Shown: in pieces, positions 31,583 to 40,049 of the stretch | Numbering within the stretch: position 1 is the first letter of the stretch | Layout: every line of letters begins with the position of its first letter | Assembly: GCF_904061905.1 (NCBI RefSeq) | Contig: NZ_CAJFCI010000071.1 | Coordinates: 164,267 to 228,266 of the forward strand | Direction: 5' to 3' | Length of the DNA stretch: 64,000 nucleotides | From: Zestomonas carbonaria | Lineage (GTDB): Bacteria; Pseudomonadota; Gammaproteobacteria; Pseudomonadales; Pseudomonadaceae | Position numbers and translations under genes: made by a program | The notes under the pieces: generated by a model | What the model saw: only the letters and a program-made list of their open reading frames with translations | Database searches by the model: none | Told to the model about the DNA's origin: nothing

Positions 31583-32581
31583 TCAACGCCCCAACCAGGC
31601 CAGTGCAACATCCAGCATACGGTTGGCGAAGGCCCATTCGTTGTCGTACCAGGCCAGCACCTTGACCAGGTCGCCCTGTACCCGGGTGTGGTTGAGGTCG
31701 ACCACGCAGGACACCGGGTGGCCGATGAAGTCGCTGGATACCAGCGGCAGCGCATTGCACTCCAGCACACCTGGCGGCAACGTCTCGGCGCCCCGGCGCA
31801 GGCAGTCGTCGATGGCTTCGCGGCTGGCCGGGCGTTCGGCGGTGAAGGTCAGGTCGAGCAGCGAGACGGTCGGCGTTGGCACCCGGACCGCCAGGCCATC
31901 CAGGCGGCCGGCCAGTTCCGGGAGGACCAGGCCGATGCTCTTCGCCGCACCAGTGCTGGTGGGGATCATCGACAGCGCCGCGGCGCGCGCCCGGTAGAGG
32001 TCGTGATGGGCCTTGTCCAGCAGGTTCTGGTCGTTGGTGTAGGCGTGCACGGTGTTGATCATCCCCTGGCGGATGCCGAACTCGCGGTGCAGCAGCATGG
32101 CCAGCGGTGCCAGGCAGTTGGTGGTGCAGGAGGCGTTGGAGACGATGCGCTGGTTGCCCAGCAGTTCGTGGTTGACGCCATAGACCACGGTGAGATCGGC
32201 GCTTTCCAGCGGGTGGGAGACCAGCACGTGCGGCGCGCCGGCTTCGAGATGTTGCTCGACCTGGGCGCGTTTCTTGAACTTGCCGGTGCATTCCAGCACC
32301 AGGTCGACGTCGAGGCGGTGCCAGGGCAAGGCGAGCGGGTCGCGTTCCCGCAGCAGGGCGATGGCCTGGCCGTCGATCAGCAACCTGTCGCCGTCCAGGC
32401 CGACCTCGCCGGGGAAGCGACCCAGGGTCGAATCGAAGCAGGTTAGGTGGGCGAGGGTGGCGGGTTCGCCGAGGTCGTTGATGGCTTCGAGGCGTATCTT
32501 GTCCTCCAGGCCACGGGCGAACAGGGCGCGGACCAGGGTACGGCCGATCCGTCCATAACCGTTGATGGCGATTCGCAACAT
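31583..32581 (-). CDS. Glyceraldehyde-3-phosphate / erythrose-4-phosphate dehydrogenase family
   Basis: A 332-residue NAD(P)-dependent phosphorylating aldehyde dehydrogenase. The N-terminal Rossmann motif is AINGYGRIGR and the catalytic Cys is Cys152 in SNASCTTNC. The sequence mixes features: HAYTNDQ and TSTGAAKSIG are typical of GAPDH, whereas the VSHPLESADLTVVYGVN segment resembles Epd of the pyridoxal phosphate route. I therefore leave the substrate open. ATG 32581 starts MLRIAINGYG. The gene stands alone between the repeat region and a lipoprotein gene. Confidence 0.85.
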   Translation of the reverse strand: MLRIAINGYGRIGRTLVRALFARGLEDKIRLEAINDLGEPATLAHLTCFDSTLGRFPGEVGLDGDRLLIDGQAIALLRERDPLALPWHRLDVDLVLECTGKFKKRAQVEQHLEAGAPHVLVSHPLESADLTVVYGVNHELLGNQRIVSNASCTTNCLAPLAMLLHREFGIRQGMINTVHAYTNDQNLLDKAHHDLYRARAAALSMIPTSTGAAKSIGLVLPELAGRLDGLAVRVPTPTVSLLDLTFTAERPASREAIDDCLRRGAETLPPGVLECNALPLVSSDFIGHPVSCVVDLNHTRVQGDLVKVLAWYDNEWAFANRMLDVALAWLGR

Positions 32582-32671
32582 ACGAACTCTCCTTCTGCAC
32601 TGCACTTCCGTTTTCAGCTTAGGTGCGGGAGGTTGCCCACGCGGCCGCTAGCTGTGTCCGCAGGTTTCCGC

Positions 32672-33340
32672 TCAGTTGCCGAGCTGGCCGCCATAGGCGG
32701 CGCAGCCGCGCTGTACCTGGCCGTCGATGCGCAGCTCCGCGCTCAGGTGATGGACCGCGCCGCTCATGCTGTCCACGCAGTGTTGCGGGGCGACCCACAG
32801 TTGCACGCGTTCGCCGTTGGCTTCGCTGCTGAAGTCGAAGCGGCCTTCGGGCAGTTGCTCTTCCACGTAGGGCAACGCCAGCGGGGGCTGGCCGGGACGC
32901 TCGATGACCATGCCGCCGCTGCTGATCTTCACGTTCCAGCTCGGCTCGTTGCCGCTGGCGCGCAGGAGCAGGCGTTTTAAGTCGGGGTCGTTGCAGCCGT
33001 GCCCTTCGCGCTGCAGGCGATAGACCTGGCTCACTTTCAGGCGCCCGGCGCCTTCGCCCTGGCCGGCCGCCGGGATGCCGCTCAGGTCGACGAACAGCGG
33101 ACCGGGGCCGTCGGCGAGCAGGCCGGCGACATCGCGGGCCAGGCTGGTGCTGCCGTCGTCGCCGAGCGTCAACTGGCGTTGCTCGTCGCAGGGGCGCAGC
33201 AGCAACTGGCCGGCGTTGACGCTTAGCTCGCCTTGCAGGCGAATCGGCGTGGTGGCCGCCGAGCTGGACTGCGGTTTGTACACCTGGCAACTGGCGAAGA
33301 GGGGCAACAGGGCAAACAATAGAGGGCGGACGGCGCGCAT
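32672..33340 (-). CDS. Envelope lipoprotein, COG3650-like
   Basis: A 222-residue protein with a lipoprotein-type signal peptide (MRAVRPLLFALLPLFASC). The body has two related beta-rich halves: an N-terminal part with GQLLLRPCDEQRQLTL, and a C-terminal part LLRASGNEPSWNVKISSGGMVIERPG with a later CVDSMSGAVHHLSAELRIDGQVQRGCAAYGG, the pattern of uncharacterised COG3650 membrane proteins often found with META-type domains. Function unknown. Confidence 0.78.
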   Translation of the reverse strand: MRAVRPLLFALLPLFASCQVYKPQSSSAATTPIRLQGELSVNAGQLLLRPCDEQRQLTLGDDGSTSLARDVAGLLADGPGPLFVDLSGIPAAGQGEGAGRLKVSQVYRLQREGHGCNDPDLKRLLLRASGNEPSWNVKISSGGMVIERPGQPPLALPYVEEQLPEGRFDFSSEANGERVQLWVAPQHCVDSMSGAVHHLSAELRIDGQVQRGCAAYGGQLGN

Positions 33341-33409
33341 GGTCGGTCTCCGGGAAAGTTGCGGCCACGTTACCCATCGCGCCGGTCCGTCTCAAGAGCG
33401 GAGGTGGGA

Positions 33410-33805
33410 ATGATTCAATGCAAGCGGGTATATGCGCCTCGCGAGGCCGGCGACGGCTACCGGATATTGGTCGATCGCCTGTGGCCGCGCGGTTGCCGGA
33501 AGGACGAACTGCGCCTGGACGACTGGCCGCGCGAGCTGGCGCCGTCGGCCGAGTTGCGCAAGACCTTCCATCACGATGCCGAGCGTTTCGACGAGTTTCG
33601 CCTGCACTACCGCGCCGAGCTGGCCGCGCATCCCGAGCATTGGTGGCCTCTGCTGGACAAGGCGCGCAACGGCACCCTGACGCTGCTGTTCGCCGCGCGC
33701 GACGAGCAGCACAACAACGCGCAGGTCCTGGCGGAATTTCTCGAAGAAGAGCTGGATCGCCAGGGGCCGAGCAGTTCGCCGGTGTGCTATGCCGGGGAGC
33801 GGTAG
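33410..33805 (+). CDS. DUF488 family protein
   Basis: A 131-residue cytoplasmic protein of the DUF488/YeaO family. Signatures are KRVYAPREAGDGYRILVDRLWPRG near the N-terminus, DWPRELAPSAELRKTFHHD, and LTLLFAARDEQHNNAQVLAEFL. Function unknown; the family has conserved Arg and His residues suggesting an enzymatic or nucleic-acid role. ATG 33410 has GGAGGTGGG upstream. Confidence 0.88.
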   Translation: MIQCKRVYAPREAGDGYRILVDRLWPRGCRKDELRLDDWPRELAPSAELRKTFHHDAERFDEFRLHYRAELAAHPEHWWPLLDKARNGTLTLLFAARDEQHNNAQVLAEFLEEELDRQGPSSSPVCYAGER

Positions 33806-33816
33806 TGCGGAGGGAC

Positions 33817-33958
33817 GATAAGAGCGCTGGAGGCTTAAGGCTGGACGAAGAACGTCCGTAGGGTGCGCCGTGCGCACCGTTTACCGGGGGCAAGCGCGGA
33901 GTTCACCTGAAACACTGGCGCTGTCTCCTGATCGGTGCGCGGCGCACCCTACATGGAC
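33817..33958. repeat. GTAGGGTGCGC-type inverted repeat and an AGAGCGCTGGAGGCT element
   Basis: The arms CGTAGGGTGCGCCGTGCGCA (from about 33857) and GTGCGCGGCGCACCCTAC (ending about 33953) face each other. The preceding AAGAGCGCTGGAGGCT...GGCTGGACGAA stretch recurs after fleR at about 63700. Confidence 0.75.
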
Positions 33959-33964
33959 TTCCCC

Positions 33965-34732
33965 TCATTCGGCGATTTGCAGCTTGCGTGCTTCGTTGTA
34001 GACGTAGCGGATCTTTTCGTACTCGAACGGCGAGTTGGTCTGCCCGTAGCGGAAGTTGGTGGTGTGGCGTTTGTCCACCGCGCGCAGCACGCTGATCTCC
34101 GGGTGGTTGCTGCTGGTCTCCGGCACGTCGAGGAAGTTGATCCCGTAGTCGGCAACGTAGTCGACCACCAGGCCGCCGGTGTCGCGCAGGTTGGAGGGGC
34201 CGAGCACCGGCAGCATCAGGTAGGGACCGCTGGGCATGCCGTAGAAGCCCAGGGTCTGGCCGAAGTCCTCGCTATGCTTGGGCAGGCCCATCCTGGTCGC
34301 CGGGTCCCACAGGCCGAGCACGCCGAAGGTCGTGTTGAACAGCAGGCGGCTGGTGATTTCCATCGAGCGCTTGCCCTTGAACTGGAGCAGGCTGTTGAGC
34401 AGGTTGGGCACGTCGCCGAGGTTGCTGAAGAAGTTGCTCACCCCGCTGCGCACGAAGCCCGGGGTGACGTAGCGATAGCCGCGCACCGCCGGCAGGAACA
34501 CCCATTCGTCGAAGCGGTAGTTGAAGTGGTAGACGCGGCGGTTCCACGACTCCAGGGGATCGTAGACGTTCAGCGCGTCGAAGCTCGAGCGTTCGAACTC
34601 GCGCTGGTCCAGGCCGGGGTTGAATTGCAGGTGTTCCAGCGGGCGGGTGAAGCCGTCGGGGTCGGTGACGTGGTCGGCGCGGGCCAGGCCGGCGCCCAGC
34701 AGCAAGGCAAGCAGGAAAAGCTTCTTAGCCAC
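33965..34732 (-). CDS. mlaA: MlaA/VacJ-type outer-membrane lipid asymmetry protein
   Basis: A 255-residue protein of the VacJ/MlaA family, which extracts misplaced phospholipids from the outer leaflet of the outer membrane and hands them to periplasmic MlaC. Seen are DPLESWNRRVYHFNYRFDEW, GVSNFFSNLGDVPNLLNSLLQ, GVLGLWDPATRMG and LPVLGPSNLRDTGG. The signal peptide ends ARA-DH without a lipobox Cys, unlike E. coli MlaA. Overlaps the hydrolase gene upstream by 8 bp; I recall the same pairing in P. aeruginosa (PA2800 region). Confidence 0.93.
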   Translation of the reverse strand: MAKKLFLLALLLGAGLARADHVTDPDGFTRPLEHLQFNPGLDQREFERSSFDALNVYDPLESWNRRVYHFNYRFDEWVFLPAVRGYRYVTPGFVRSGVSNFFSNLGDVPNLLNSLLQFKGKRSMEITSRLLFNTTFGVLGLWDPATRMGLPKHSEDFGQTLGFYGMPSGPYLMLPVLGPSNLRDTGGLVVDYVADYGINFLDVPETSSNHPEISVLRAVDKRHTTNFRYGQTNSPFEYEKIRYVYNEARKLQIAE

Positions 34733-36026
34733 GGAAGAACTCCAGCATGTCGTTGGCGTTGACGCGGTAGTTGAGGTTCCCGCAGTGCCCCCCGTGGGGA
34801 TAGAGGATCAGGCGGTCGCCCATGGCGCGGCGCAGGAAGCCGAGATCGCCGGGGCCGAGGATGACGTCGTCGGCGTTGTGCATCACGGCGATCTTGTCGC
34901 TGCTTTTCAGGTAGTCCTCCAGGGCGTACAGGCTGACCTGGTCGATCAGTTGGATCAGGCTGCCGCCGTCGGTGCGCACGCGCCACATCGGCAGTAGCTG
35001 TTCGCGGATGTAGCAGTCGAAGTCGCATTGCAGCGCGCGCCTGAAGAAGGGTTCCAGCGGCGTGCCCTGGTCGATCGGCAGGTTCGGCGGGGTGATCAGG
35101 CCGCGGCGGTTGAGCAGGTCCGAGGTGAACACGATGTCGGCGGAGGAGAAGCGGAACACGGTGCCGATCAGCATGGCCAGTTGTTCGTTGGAGAGCTGTT
35201 CCCCGGATTGCTGGAAGTCGTAGAGCATCGCCTCGTTGAGGTCGATGTAGCCCTTTTCCTGGAAATAGCGGGTCAGCTTGTTCATCACCACCTGGTAGAA
35301 GGTGGTGTTGTCGTCGATGCCGCTGACCTTGGTCTGCACCAGGCTGTCGAGGTTACTGATCGAGGTGTACAGGTTGACCGGCGGGTTGAGCATCAGCACG
35401 CGCTTGAAGTTGAAGCTGCGCCGGGTTTCGTCGAGCTTGCTGACGAAGGCGGCGTTGAGGGCGCCGAGGCTGTAGCCGGTGAGGTAGTAGTCGGTGATCT
35501 CCAGATCGGGATGCTGGGCGCGCACCGCCTGCATGACCCGGTAGAGGTCGTCCGCGTCCTCGCTGGAAAGGCCCGGCGTGGCGTAGCGGGAGGCGGAGGC
35601 CATGAAGTCGTAGCTGGTCGGCGAGGACAACTGCACGACGTGGTAGCCGGCGCCGTAGAACAGTTTCTTCAGGTACTCCATGGTGCCGCTGGAGTAGGGC
35701 GCGCCGGTGCCGGCGATGACGAACACCAGGGGCGCCGGGCCATCCTGGCGGGCGAGGCGGTAGCGCAGCTTGGTCACCGGCCAGAAGTTCTTCAGCAGGG
35801 CGAACTCGCGTTCGGGGCGCAGCTTGATGGCGTAGTCGGCCTGGTCGATGGCGTCGTCCGCCGGCAGCTCGGGGCGCAGGGCCGGCGGCGTGGTGGCGAT
35901 GGTCGCCTCGAAGGGGTTGGTCAGCGGGTAACCGTAGCTGGCCGCATCCGGTTCGACGGCCGCCAGCAGGGGCGCGCTCAGGATGAGTCCGCCGAACAGG
36001 GCGGCGAGGCGGAGAAAGGCGGGCAT
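34725..36026 (-). CDS. Secreted alpha/beta-hydrolase linked to mlaA
   Basis: A 433-residue exported protein (signal peptide MPAFLRLAALFGGLILSAPLLAA). An alpha/beta-hydrolase fold is indicated by APLVFVIAGTGAPYSSGTMEYL (oxyanion region), the nucleophile elbow TGYSLGALN with the catalytic Ser, and a late Asp/His pair (MHNADDVILGP and LYPHGGHCGNLNY). The overlap with mlaA suggests a coupled role in outer-membrane lipid maintenance, for example as a lipase or esterase; this is inference. Confidence 0.85.
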   Translation of the reverse strand: MPAFLRLAALFGGLILSAPLLAAVEPDAASYGYPLTNPFEATIATTPPALRPELPADDAIDQADYAIKLRPEREFALLKNFWPVTKLRYRLARQDGPAPLVFVIAGTGAPYSSGTMEYLKKLFYGAGYHVVQLSSPTSYDFMASASRYATPGLSSEDADDLYRVMQAVRAQHPDLEITDYYLTGYSLGALNAAFVSKLDETRRSFNFKRVLMLNPPVNLYTSISNLDSLVQTKVSGIDDNTTFYQVVMNKLTRYFQEKGYIDLNEAMLYDFQQSGEQLSNEQLAMLIGTVFRFSSADIVFTSDLLNRRGLITPPNLPIDQGTPLEPFFRRALQCDFDCYIREQLLPMWRVRTDGGSLIQLIDQVSLYALEDYLKSSDKIAVMHNADDVILGPGDLGFLRRAMGDRLILYPHGGHCGNLNYRVNANDMLEFFRG

Positions 36027-36237
36027 GGCTAAATCCCTTTAGACGAGACTCGTGGAGTGAATACGGTTGCCGTTGCGACTGCAAGCGTGACGGGGCAGTC
36101 AGTTGGCGATTGGAGTCGTCAACCTTCGATCGGTTCACGGCGCGCGGCGTCGTGGCGACGAACGAAGAGGAGGAGGGAGGCTTGAACGCTGGCGCCGACG
36201 GATTATGCTGAGCGCCGTTTTGCTCTCGGAGAATCCC

Positions 36238-36609
36238 ATGTCCCGCCGTTTTTCCCTGCTCCTGCTGCTGGTCGCCCTGGCATTGTGGCTGGCCGCCAGC
36301 TATGGGCTGCGTTTCGCGCTGATGGAGAATGGCCAGTGGGTCGGCCTGTGCGTGGACGAGGCGCAGCGCTGGGAGTGCCGGTTGCGTTCCGGGCTGGGCC
36401 TGCTGATTCATTTCCGGGTGATTGCCTGGAGCGCCTTGCTGACCGCCCTGGTGGCTTTCTTCGTGCCTGGCCGGGTGGGATGGGGGCTGGCGCTGGTGGC
36501 GCTGTTCCTCGCCTTGCCGGCGCTGGTGCTGTACAGCGCCAGCCTGGCGGTGTTCGCCCTGGTGATCGCCGCGCTGCGGTTGGTGCGGGCGCCGCGAGTG
36601 GTGGGCTGA
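36238..36609 (+). CDS. Small membrane protein of unknown function
   Basis: A 123-residue protein with three hydrophobic helices (LLLLLVALALWLAASYGL, VIAWSALLTALVAFFVPG, GWGLALVALFLALPALVLYSASLAVFALVIAAL). Between helices 1 and 2 is a Cys pair (LCVDEAQRWEC) that could face the periplasm. GGAG precedes the ATG. No family recognised. It is the last gene before the flagellar cluster. Confidence 0.75.
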   Translation: MSRRFSLLLLLVALALWLAASYGLRFALMENGQWVGLCVDEAQRWECRLRSGLGLLIHFRVIAWSALLTALVAFFVPGRVGWGLALVALFLALPALVLYSASLAVFALVIAALRLVRAPRVVG

Positions 36610-36790
36610 AGCCCACCCTACGGAGCGCGCGCGGTGGGGTTTCGTCATGCCCGCGAACGCGGGGAACCAGTGAACCACGCAGGCGCGGCCCATGGCCGCG
36701 AGGCGACAGGGCGGCAAGCCGGCCTTGCCACGAGGCGGAAAAGCCTTGCCGCTGTGAGCGGCAATCCGGCCTTGCCGTTGCGGCAAATGG
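36600..36790. repeat. Palindromic repeats upstream of flgB
   Basis: A GTGGGCTGAAGCCCACCCTA element, a REP-like CCCGCGAACGCGGGG copy and an inverted pair GCCGGCCTTGCC / GGCAATCCGGCCTTGCCG lie before the flgB promoter. Confidence 0.7.
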
Positions 36791-36814
36791 CTGAATTAAA
36801 AGGATAAATTTTTC

Positions 36815-36830
36815 TGGCACGCACTTTGCT
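36815..36830 (+). promoter_or_regulatory. Sigma-54 promoter of flgBCDE
   Basis: TGGCACGCACTTTGCT matches the -24 GG / -12 GC consensus with GG-N10-GC spacing. It lies 43 bp before the flgB start. In P. aeruginosa this operon is RpoN- and FleR-dependent. Confidence 0.9.
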
Positions 36831-36872
36831 GAATGGCTGACAAGCACATCAGACCGGCAAGGTTCGTTGACC

Positions 36873-37280
36873 ATGAGCATCAGCTTCGACAAAGCCCTCG
36901 GCATCCATGAAAAGGCACTCGGCTTCCGCGCCCAGCGCGCCGAGGTGCTGGCCAACAACGTCGCCAACTCCGACACCCCGAACTACAAGGCACGCGACCT
37001 GGACTTCGCCTCGGTGCTGGCCGCGCAAAGCGAGCGCACCCAGCGCGGCAGCTTCGAAATGGCCCGTACCAACAGCCAGCACATCGCCGCCGAAGGTCTC
37101 GAGATCGGCGACCCGGCGCTCAAGTACCGCACCCCGATGCAGGCCGCCATCGACGGCAACACCGTCGACGCCCAGCTCGAGCAGGCCAACTACGCCGAGA
37201 ACGCGGTGCAGTTCCAGACCAGCTTCACCCTGCTCAACAGCAAGTTCAAAGGGCTGATCACCGCCCTGCGCGGCGAATAA
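36873..37280 (+). CDS. flgB: Flagellar proximal rod protein FlgB
   Basis: One of the proximal rod components joining the MS ring to the drive shaft. The 135-residue protein has the rod-protein motif ANNVANSDTPNYKARDLDF and a C-terminal amphipathic helix with VQFQTSFTLLNSKFKGLI. Start at ATG 36873 rather than the TTG two codons upstream. First gene of flgBCDE. Confidence 0.96.
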   Translation: MSISFDKALGIHEKALGFRAQRAEVLANNVANSDTPNYKARDLDFASVLAAQSERTQRGSFEMARTNSQHIAAEGLEIGDPALKYRTPMQAAIDGNTVDAQLEQANYAENAVQFQTSFTLLNSKFKGLITALRGE

Positions 37281-37294
37281 CGGAGAACCCCGTC

Positions 37295-37744
37295 ATGTCC
37301 CTGTCCAACGTCTTCAACATCGCCGGTACCGGCATGAGTGCCCAGACCACCCGTCTGAACACCATCTCCAGCAACATCGCCAACGCCGAGAGCGTGTCTT
37401 CCAGCGTCGACCAGACCTACCGCGCCCGCCACCCGGTGTTCGCCACCATGCTGCAGAGCGCGCAGAGCCAGACCGGCGACCGTGGCTCGCTGTTCGCCGA
37501 CCAGGACAAGGCCGGCGTCGGCGTGCAGGTGCTCGGCGTGGTCGAGGACCAGAGCACCCTGGTGCCGCGCTACGAGCCGAACCACCCGGCCGCCGACGAG
37601 AACGGCTACGTCTACTACCCGAACGTCAACGTGGTCGAGGAAATGGCCGACATGATCTCCGCCAGCCGCTCCTTCCAGACCAACGCCGAAATGATGAACA
37701 CCGCCAAGCAGATGATGATGAAGGTACTGACCCTGGGTCAGTGA
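37295..37744 (+). CDS. flgC: Flagellar proximal rod protein FlgC
   Basis: Rod component exported by the flagellar type III system. The 149-residue protein has the conserved N-terminal LNTISSNIANAESV and the C-terminal NVNVVEEMADMISASRSFQTN heptad region typical of axial proteins. CGGAGAA precedes the ATG, 14 bp after flgB. Confidence 0.96.
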   Translation: MSLSNVFNIAGTGMSAQTTRLNTISSNIANAESVSSSVDQTYRARHPVFATMLQSAQSQTGDRGSLFADQDKAGVGVQVLGVVEDQSTLVPRYEPNHPAADENGYVYYPNVNVVEEMADMISASRSFQTNAEMMNTAKQMMMKVLTLGQ

Positions 37745-37765
37745 CGGCGCGGATAAGGAGCAACC

Positions 37766-38446
37766 ATGAGCATCAATAGCACCGGCGGCGCCAGTTCGAT
37801 CCTGGACCAGTACCAGATCAAGAACGACAGCGGCGCCAAGAAGGAAGAGCTGGGAAAGGACGCGTTCCTCAACCTGCTGGTGGCCCAATTGAACAACCAG
37901 AACCCGCTGGAGCCGCAGGGCAATGGCGAGTTCATCGCCCAACTGGCGCAGTTCAGCCAGGTGGAGGGCGTGCAGAAGCTGAACGACAGCATGGCCTCGC
38001 TGCTTTCCGGCTACCAGTCCTCGCAGGCGTTGCAGGCTTCCTCTCTGGTCGGCCGCAAGGTCATCGTGCCGAGCGAGAAAGCGGTGGTGGACACCAGCGA
38101 AACCTTCAAGGCCAGCCTGGTACTGCCGGTCAGCAGCAACAACGTCTACGTCAACGTCTACGACGACACCGGCAAGGCGGTGGCCCGCGTCAACCTCGGC
38201 CAGCAACAGGCCGGCCAGGTGAGTTTCATGTGGGACGGCAAGGACTCGGACGGCAATCTGTTGCCGCCCGGCACCTACAAGTTCGAAGCGCAGGCGACCT
38301 ATGAGGACGGCACCAAGGGGCTCTACACCCTGCTGCCGGCCAACGTCGACAGCGTCACCCTCGGCCAGAACGGCGGCGAGCTGATGCTCAACCTGGCCGG
38401 TCTCGGCAGCGTACCGCTCTCCCAAGTCCAGATCATCGGTCAATAA
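37766..38446 (+). CDS. flgD: Flagellar hook cap / scaffold protein FlgD
   Basis: Forms the cap on which FlgE polymerises. The 226-residue protein has the N-terminal export/cap region GKDAFLNLLVAQLNNQNPLEP and a C-terminal FlgD tudor/Ig-like domain (VSFMWDGKDSDGNLLPPGTYKFEAQA). AAGGAG is upstream of the ATG. Confidence 0.96.
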   Translation: MSINSTGGASSILDQYQIKNDSGAKKEELGKDAFLNLLVAQLNNQNPLEPQGNGEFIAQLAQFSQVEGVQKLNDSMASLLSGYQSSQALQASSLVGRKVIVPSEKAVVDTSETFKASLVLPVSSNNVYVNVYDDTGKAVARVNLGQQQAGQVSFMWDGKDSDGNLLPPGTYKFEAQATYEDGTKGLYTLLPANVDSVTLGQNGGELMLNLAGLGSVPLSQVQIIGQ

Positions 38447-38491
38447 CCAACCGGTCATAACCCGCCGGTTGTCCCGGCAAAGGAGTCTTCC

Positions 38492-39805
38492 ATGGCGTTC
38501 AACATCGGGCTCAGCGGTCTGCGCGCCGCCACCAGCGATCTCAACATCACCGGCAACAACATCGCCAACGCCGGCACCGCGGGCTTCAAGCAGTCGCGTG
38601 CGGAGTTCGCCGATGTCTATGCCGCTTCGGTGCTCGGCACCGGTGCGAACCCGCAGGGCAGCGGCGTGCTGCTGTCCAACGTGTCGCAACTGTTCAACCA
38701 GGGCAACATCAACTACACCCAGAACGCCCTGGACCTGGCGATCAATGGCAACGGCTTCTTCGTCACCAGCAACGGCGGCGACATCGGCTACACCCGCGCC
38801 GGCTACTTCGGTACCGACCGCCAGGGCTACGTCGTCAACAACTTCGGTTATCGCCTGCAGGGCTACACCGTCGATGCCAACGGCAACCTGCAGAACGGTG
38901 TGGTCGGCGACCTGCGCGTGGAAACCACCAACCAGGCGCCCAAGGCCTCCACCAAGCTGGAGCAGGCCTTCAACCTGAACTCGACCAACACGACGCCGAC
39001 CGTCACGCCGTTCGACCCGCAAGAGCCGACCTCCTACAACTCGTCGACCTCGGTGAACATCTACGACACCCAGGGCAATGCCCACGTGTTCACCCAGTAT
39101 TTCGTGAAGACCGGCGAGAACACCTGGGACATGCACGTGCTGGTCGACGGACGCAACCCGGGGGCTCCGGGCTCTGACGCGCCCTACACCATGCAACTGC
39201 AATTTAACGCCGACGGCTCCCTGAACACCGCCGGCATGGCCGCCGGCGGTCCGCTGAACTACGACCCGGCGACCGGGCTCATGAACCTGGACAACTGGGT
39301 ACCGGCCGCCTCGGACGGCGGTACTCCGCCGGTATGGAGCCCCAACGGCGCCAATGCCAGCCCCACCGGCATCTCCATCGACATCCGCTCCTCCAGCCAG
39401 TACGCCAGCACCTTCGCGGTCAACCGGGTGAGCCAGGACGGCTACACCACCGGCCAACTGGCCGGCCTGGAAATCGACGATACCGGGGTGATCTTCGCCC
39501 GCTACACCAACGGTCAATCGAAGGTGCAGGGGCAGGTGGTGCTGGCCAACTTCGCCAACGTGCAGGGCCTGACCCCGACCGGCAAGACCGGCTGGGTGCA
39601 GTCCTTCGAGTCCGGTGAGCCGGTGATCGGCACGCCGCGCTCCGGCACCCTGGGCGCTTTGCAGGCCGGCGCGCTGGAGGATTCCAACGTCGAGCTGTCG
39701 GACCAACTGGTCAACCTGATCGTCGCCCAGCGCAACTACCAGGCCAACGCCAAGACCATCGAGACCGAGAGCACCATTACCCAGACCATCATCAACCTGC
39801 GTTGA
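38492..39805 (+). CDS. flgE: Flagellar hook protein FlgE
   Basis: Builds the curved hook. The 437-residue protein has the N-terminal NITGNNIANAGTAGFKQSRAEF motif and the C-terminal SNVELSDQLVNLIVAQRNYQANAKTIET motif that form the D0 coiled coil. The middle is the variable surface domain. AAGGAG precedes the ATG. A strong terminator after the stop closes flgBCDE. Confidence 0.97.
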   Translation: MAFNIGLSGLRAATSDLNITGNNIANAGTAGFKQSRAEFADVYAASVLGTGANPQGSGVLLSNVSQLFNQGNINYTQNALDLAINGNGFFVTSNGGDIGYTRAGYFGTDRQGYVVNNFGYRLQGYTVDANGNLQNGVVGDLRVETTNQAPKASTKLEQAFNLNSTNTTPTVTPFDPQEPTSYNSSTSVNIYDTQGNAHVFTQYFVKTGENTWDMHVLVDGRNPGAPGSDAPYTMQLQFNADGSLNTAGMAAGGPLNYDPATGLMNLDNWVPAASDGGTPPVWSPNGANASPTGISIDIRSSSQYASTFAVNRVSQDGYTTGQLAGLEIDDTGVIFARYTNGQSKVQGQVVLANFANVQGLTPTGKTGWVQSFESGEPVIGTPRSGTLGALQAGALEDSNVELSDQLVNLIVAQRNYQANAKTIETESTITQTIINLR

Positions 39806-39819
39806 GGGTAGGGTTGATT

Positions 39820-39852
39820 GGGTCCCCGCGTTCGCGGGGATCCAGCGACTGG
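39820..39852. repeat. REP-like palindrome between flgE and flgF
   Basis: A CCCCGCGTTCGCGGGGATCC core followed by AGCGACTGG, the same family as the copies in the flgI 5' end. Confidence 0.8.
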
Positions 39853-39908
39853 ATATCCCGCAAGCCACCTTTGCCGCAAGCGGCAATCTTCCGCCGCTCC
39901 TCCATGCC

Positions 39909-39932
39909 GAAGCTCCCGAAAGGGAGCTTTTT
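39909..39932 (+). terminator. Terminator of flgBCDE
   Basis: Stem GAAGCTCCC-GAAA-GGGAGCTTT with a T-run, about 100 bp after flgE. Confidence 0.9.
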
Positions 39933-39982
39933 TCTTTTGAAAATTCCTTATTAATCAATATCTTGTTTTTAATCGCCGAGAC

Positions 39983-39998
39983 TGGCACAGCCTTTGCT
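39983..39998 (+). promoter_or_regulatory. Sigma-54 promoter of flgFGHIJK
   Basis: TGGCACAGCCTTTGCT keeps the GG-N10-GC spacing and lies 52 bp before flgF. Confidence 0.9.
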
Positions 39999-40049
39999 GA
40001 GTCACTGCCAACAGAGCAGAGGGCTTGACGCCCAACCTCGGAGACAACC

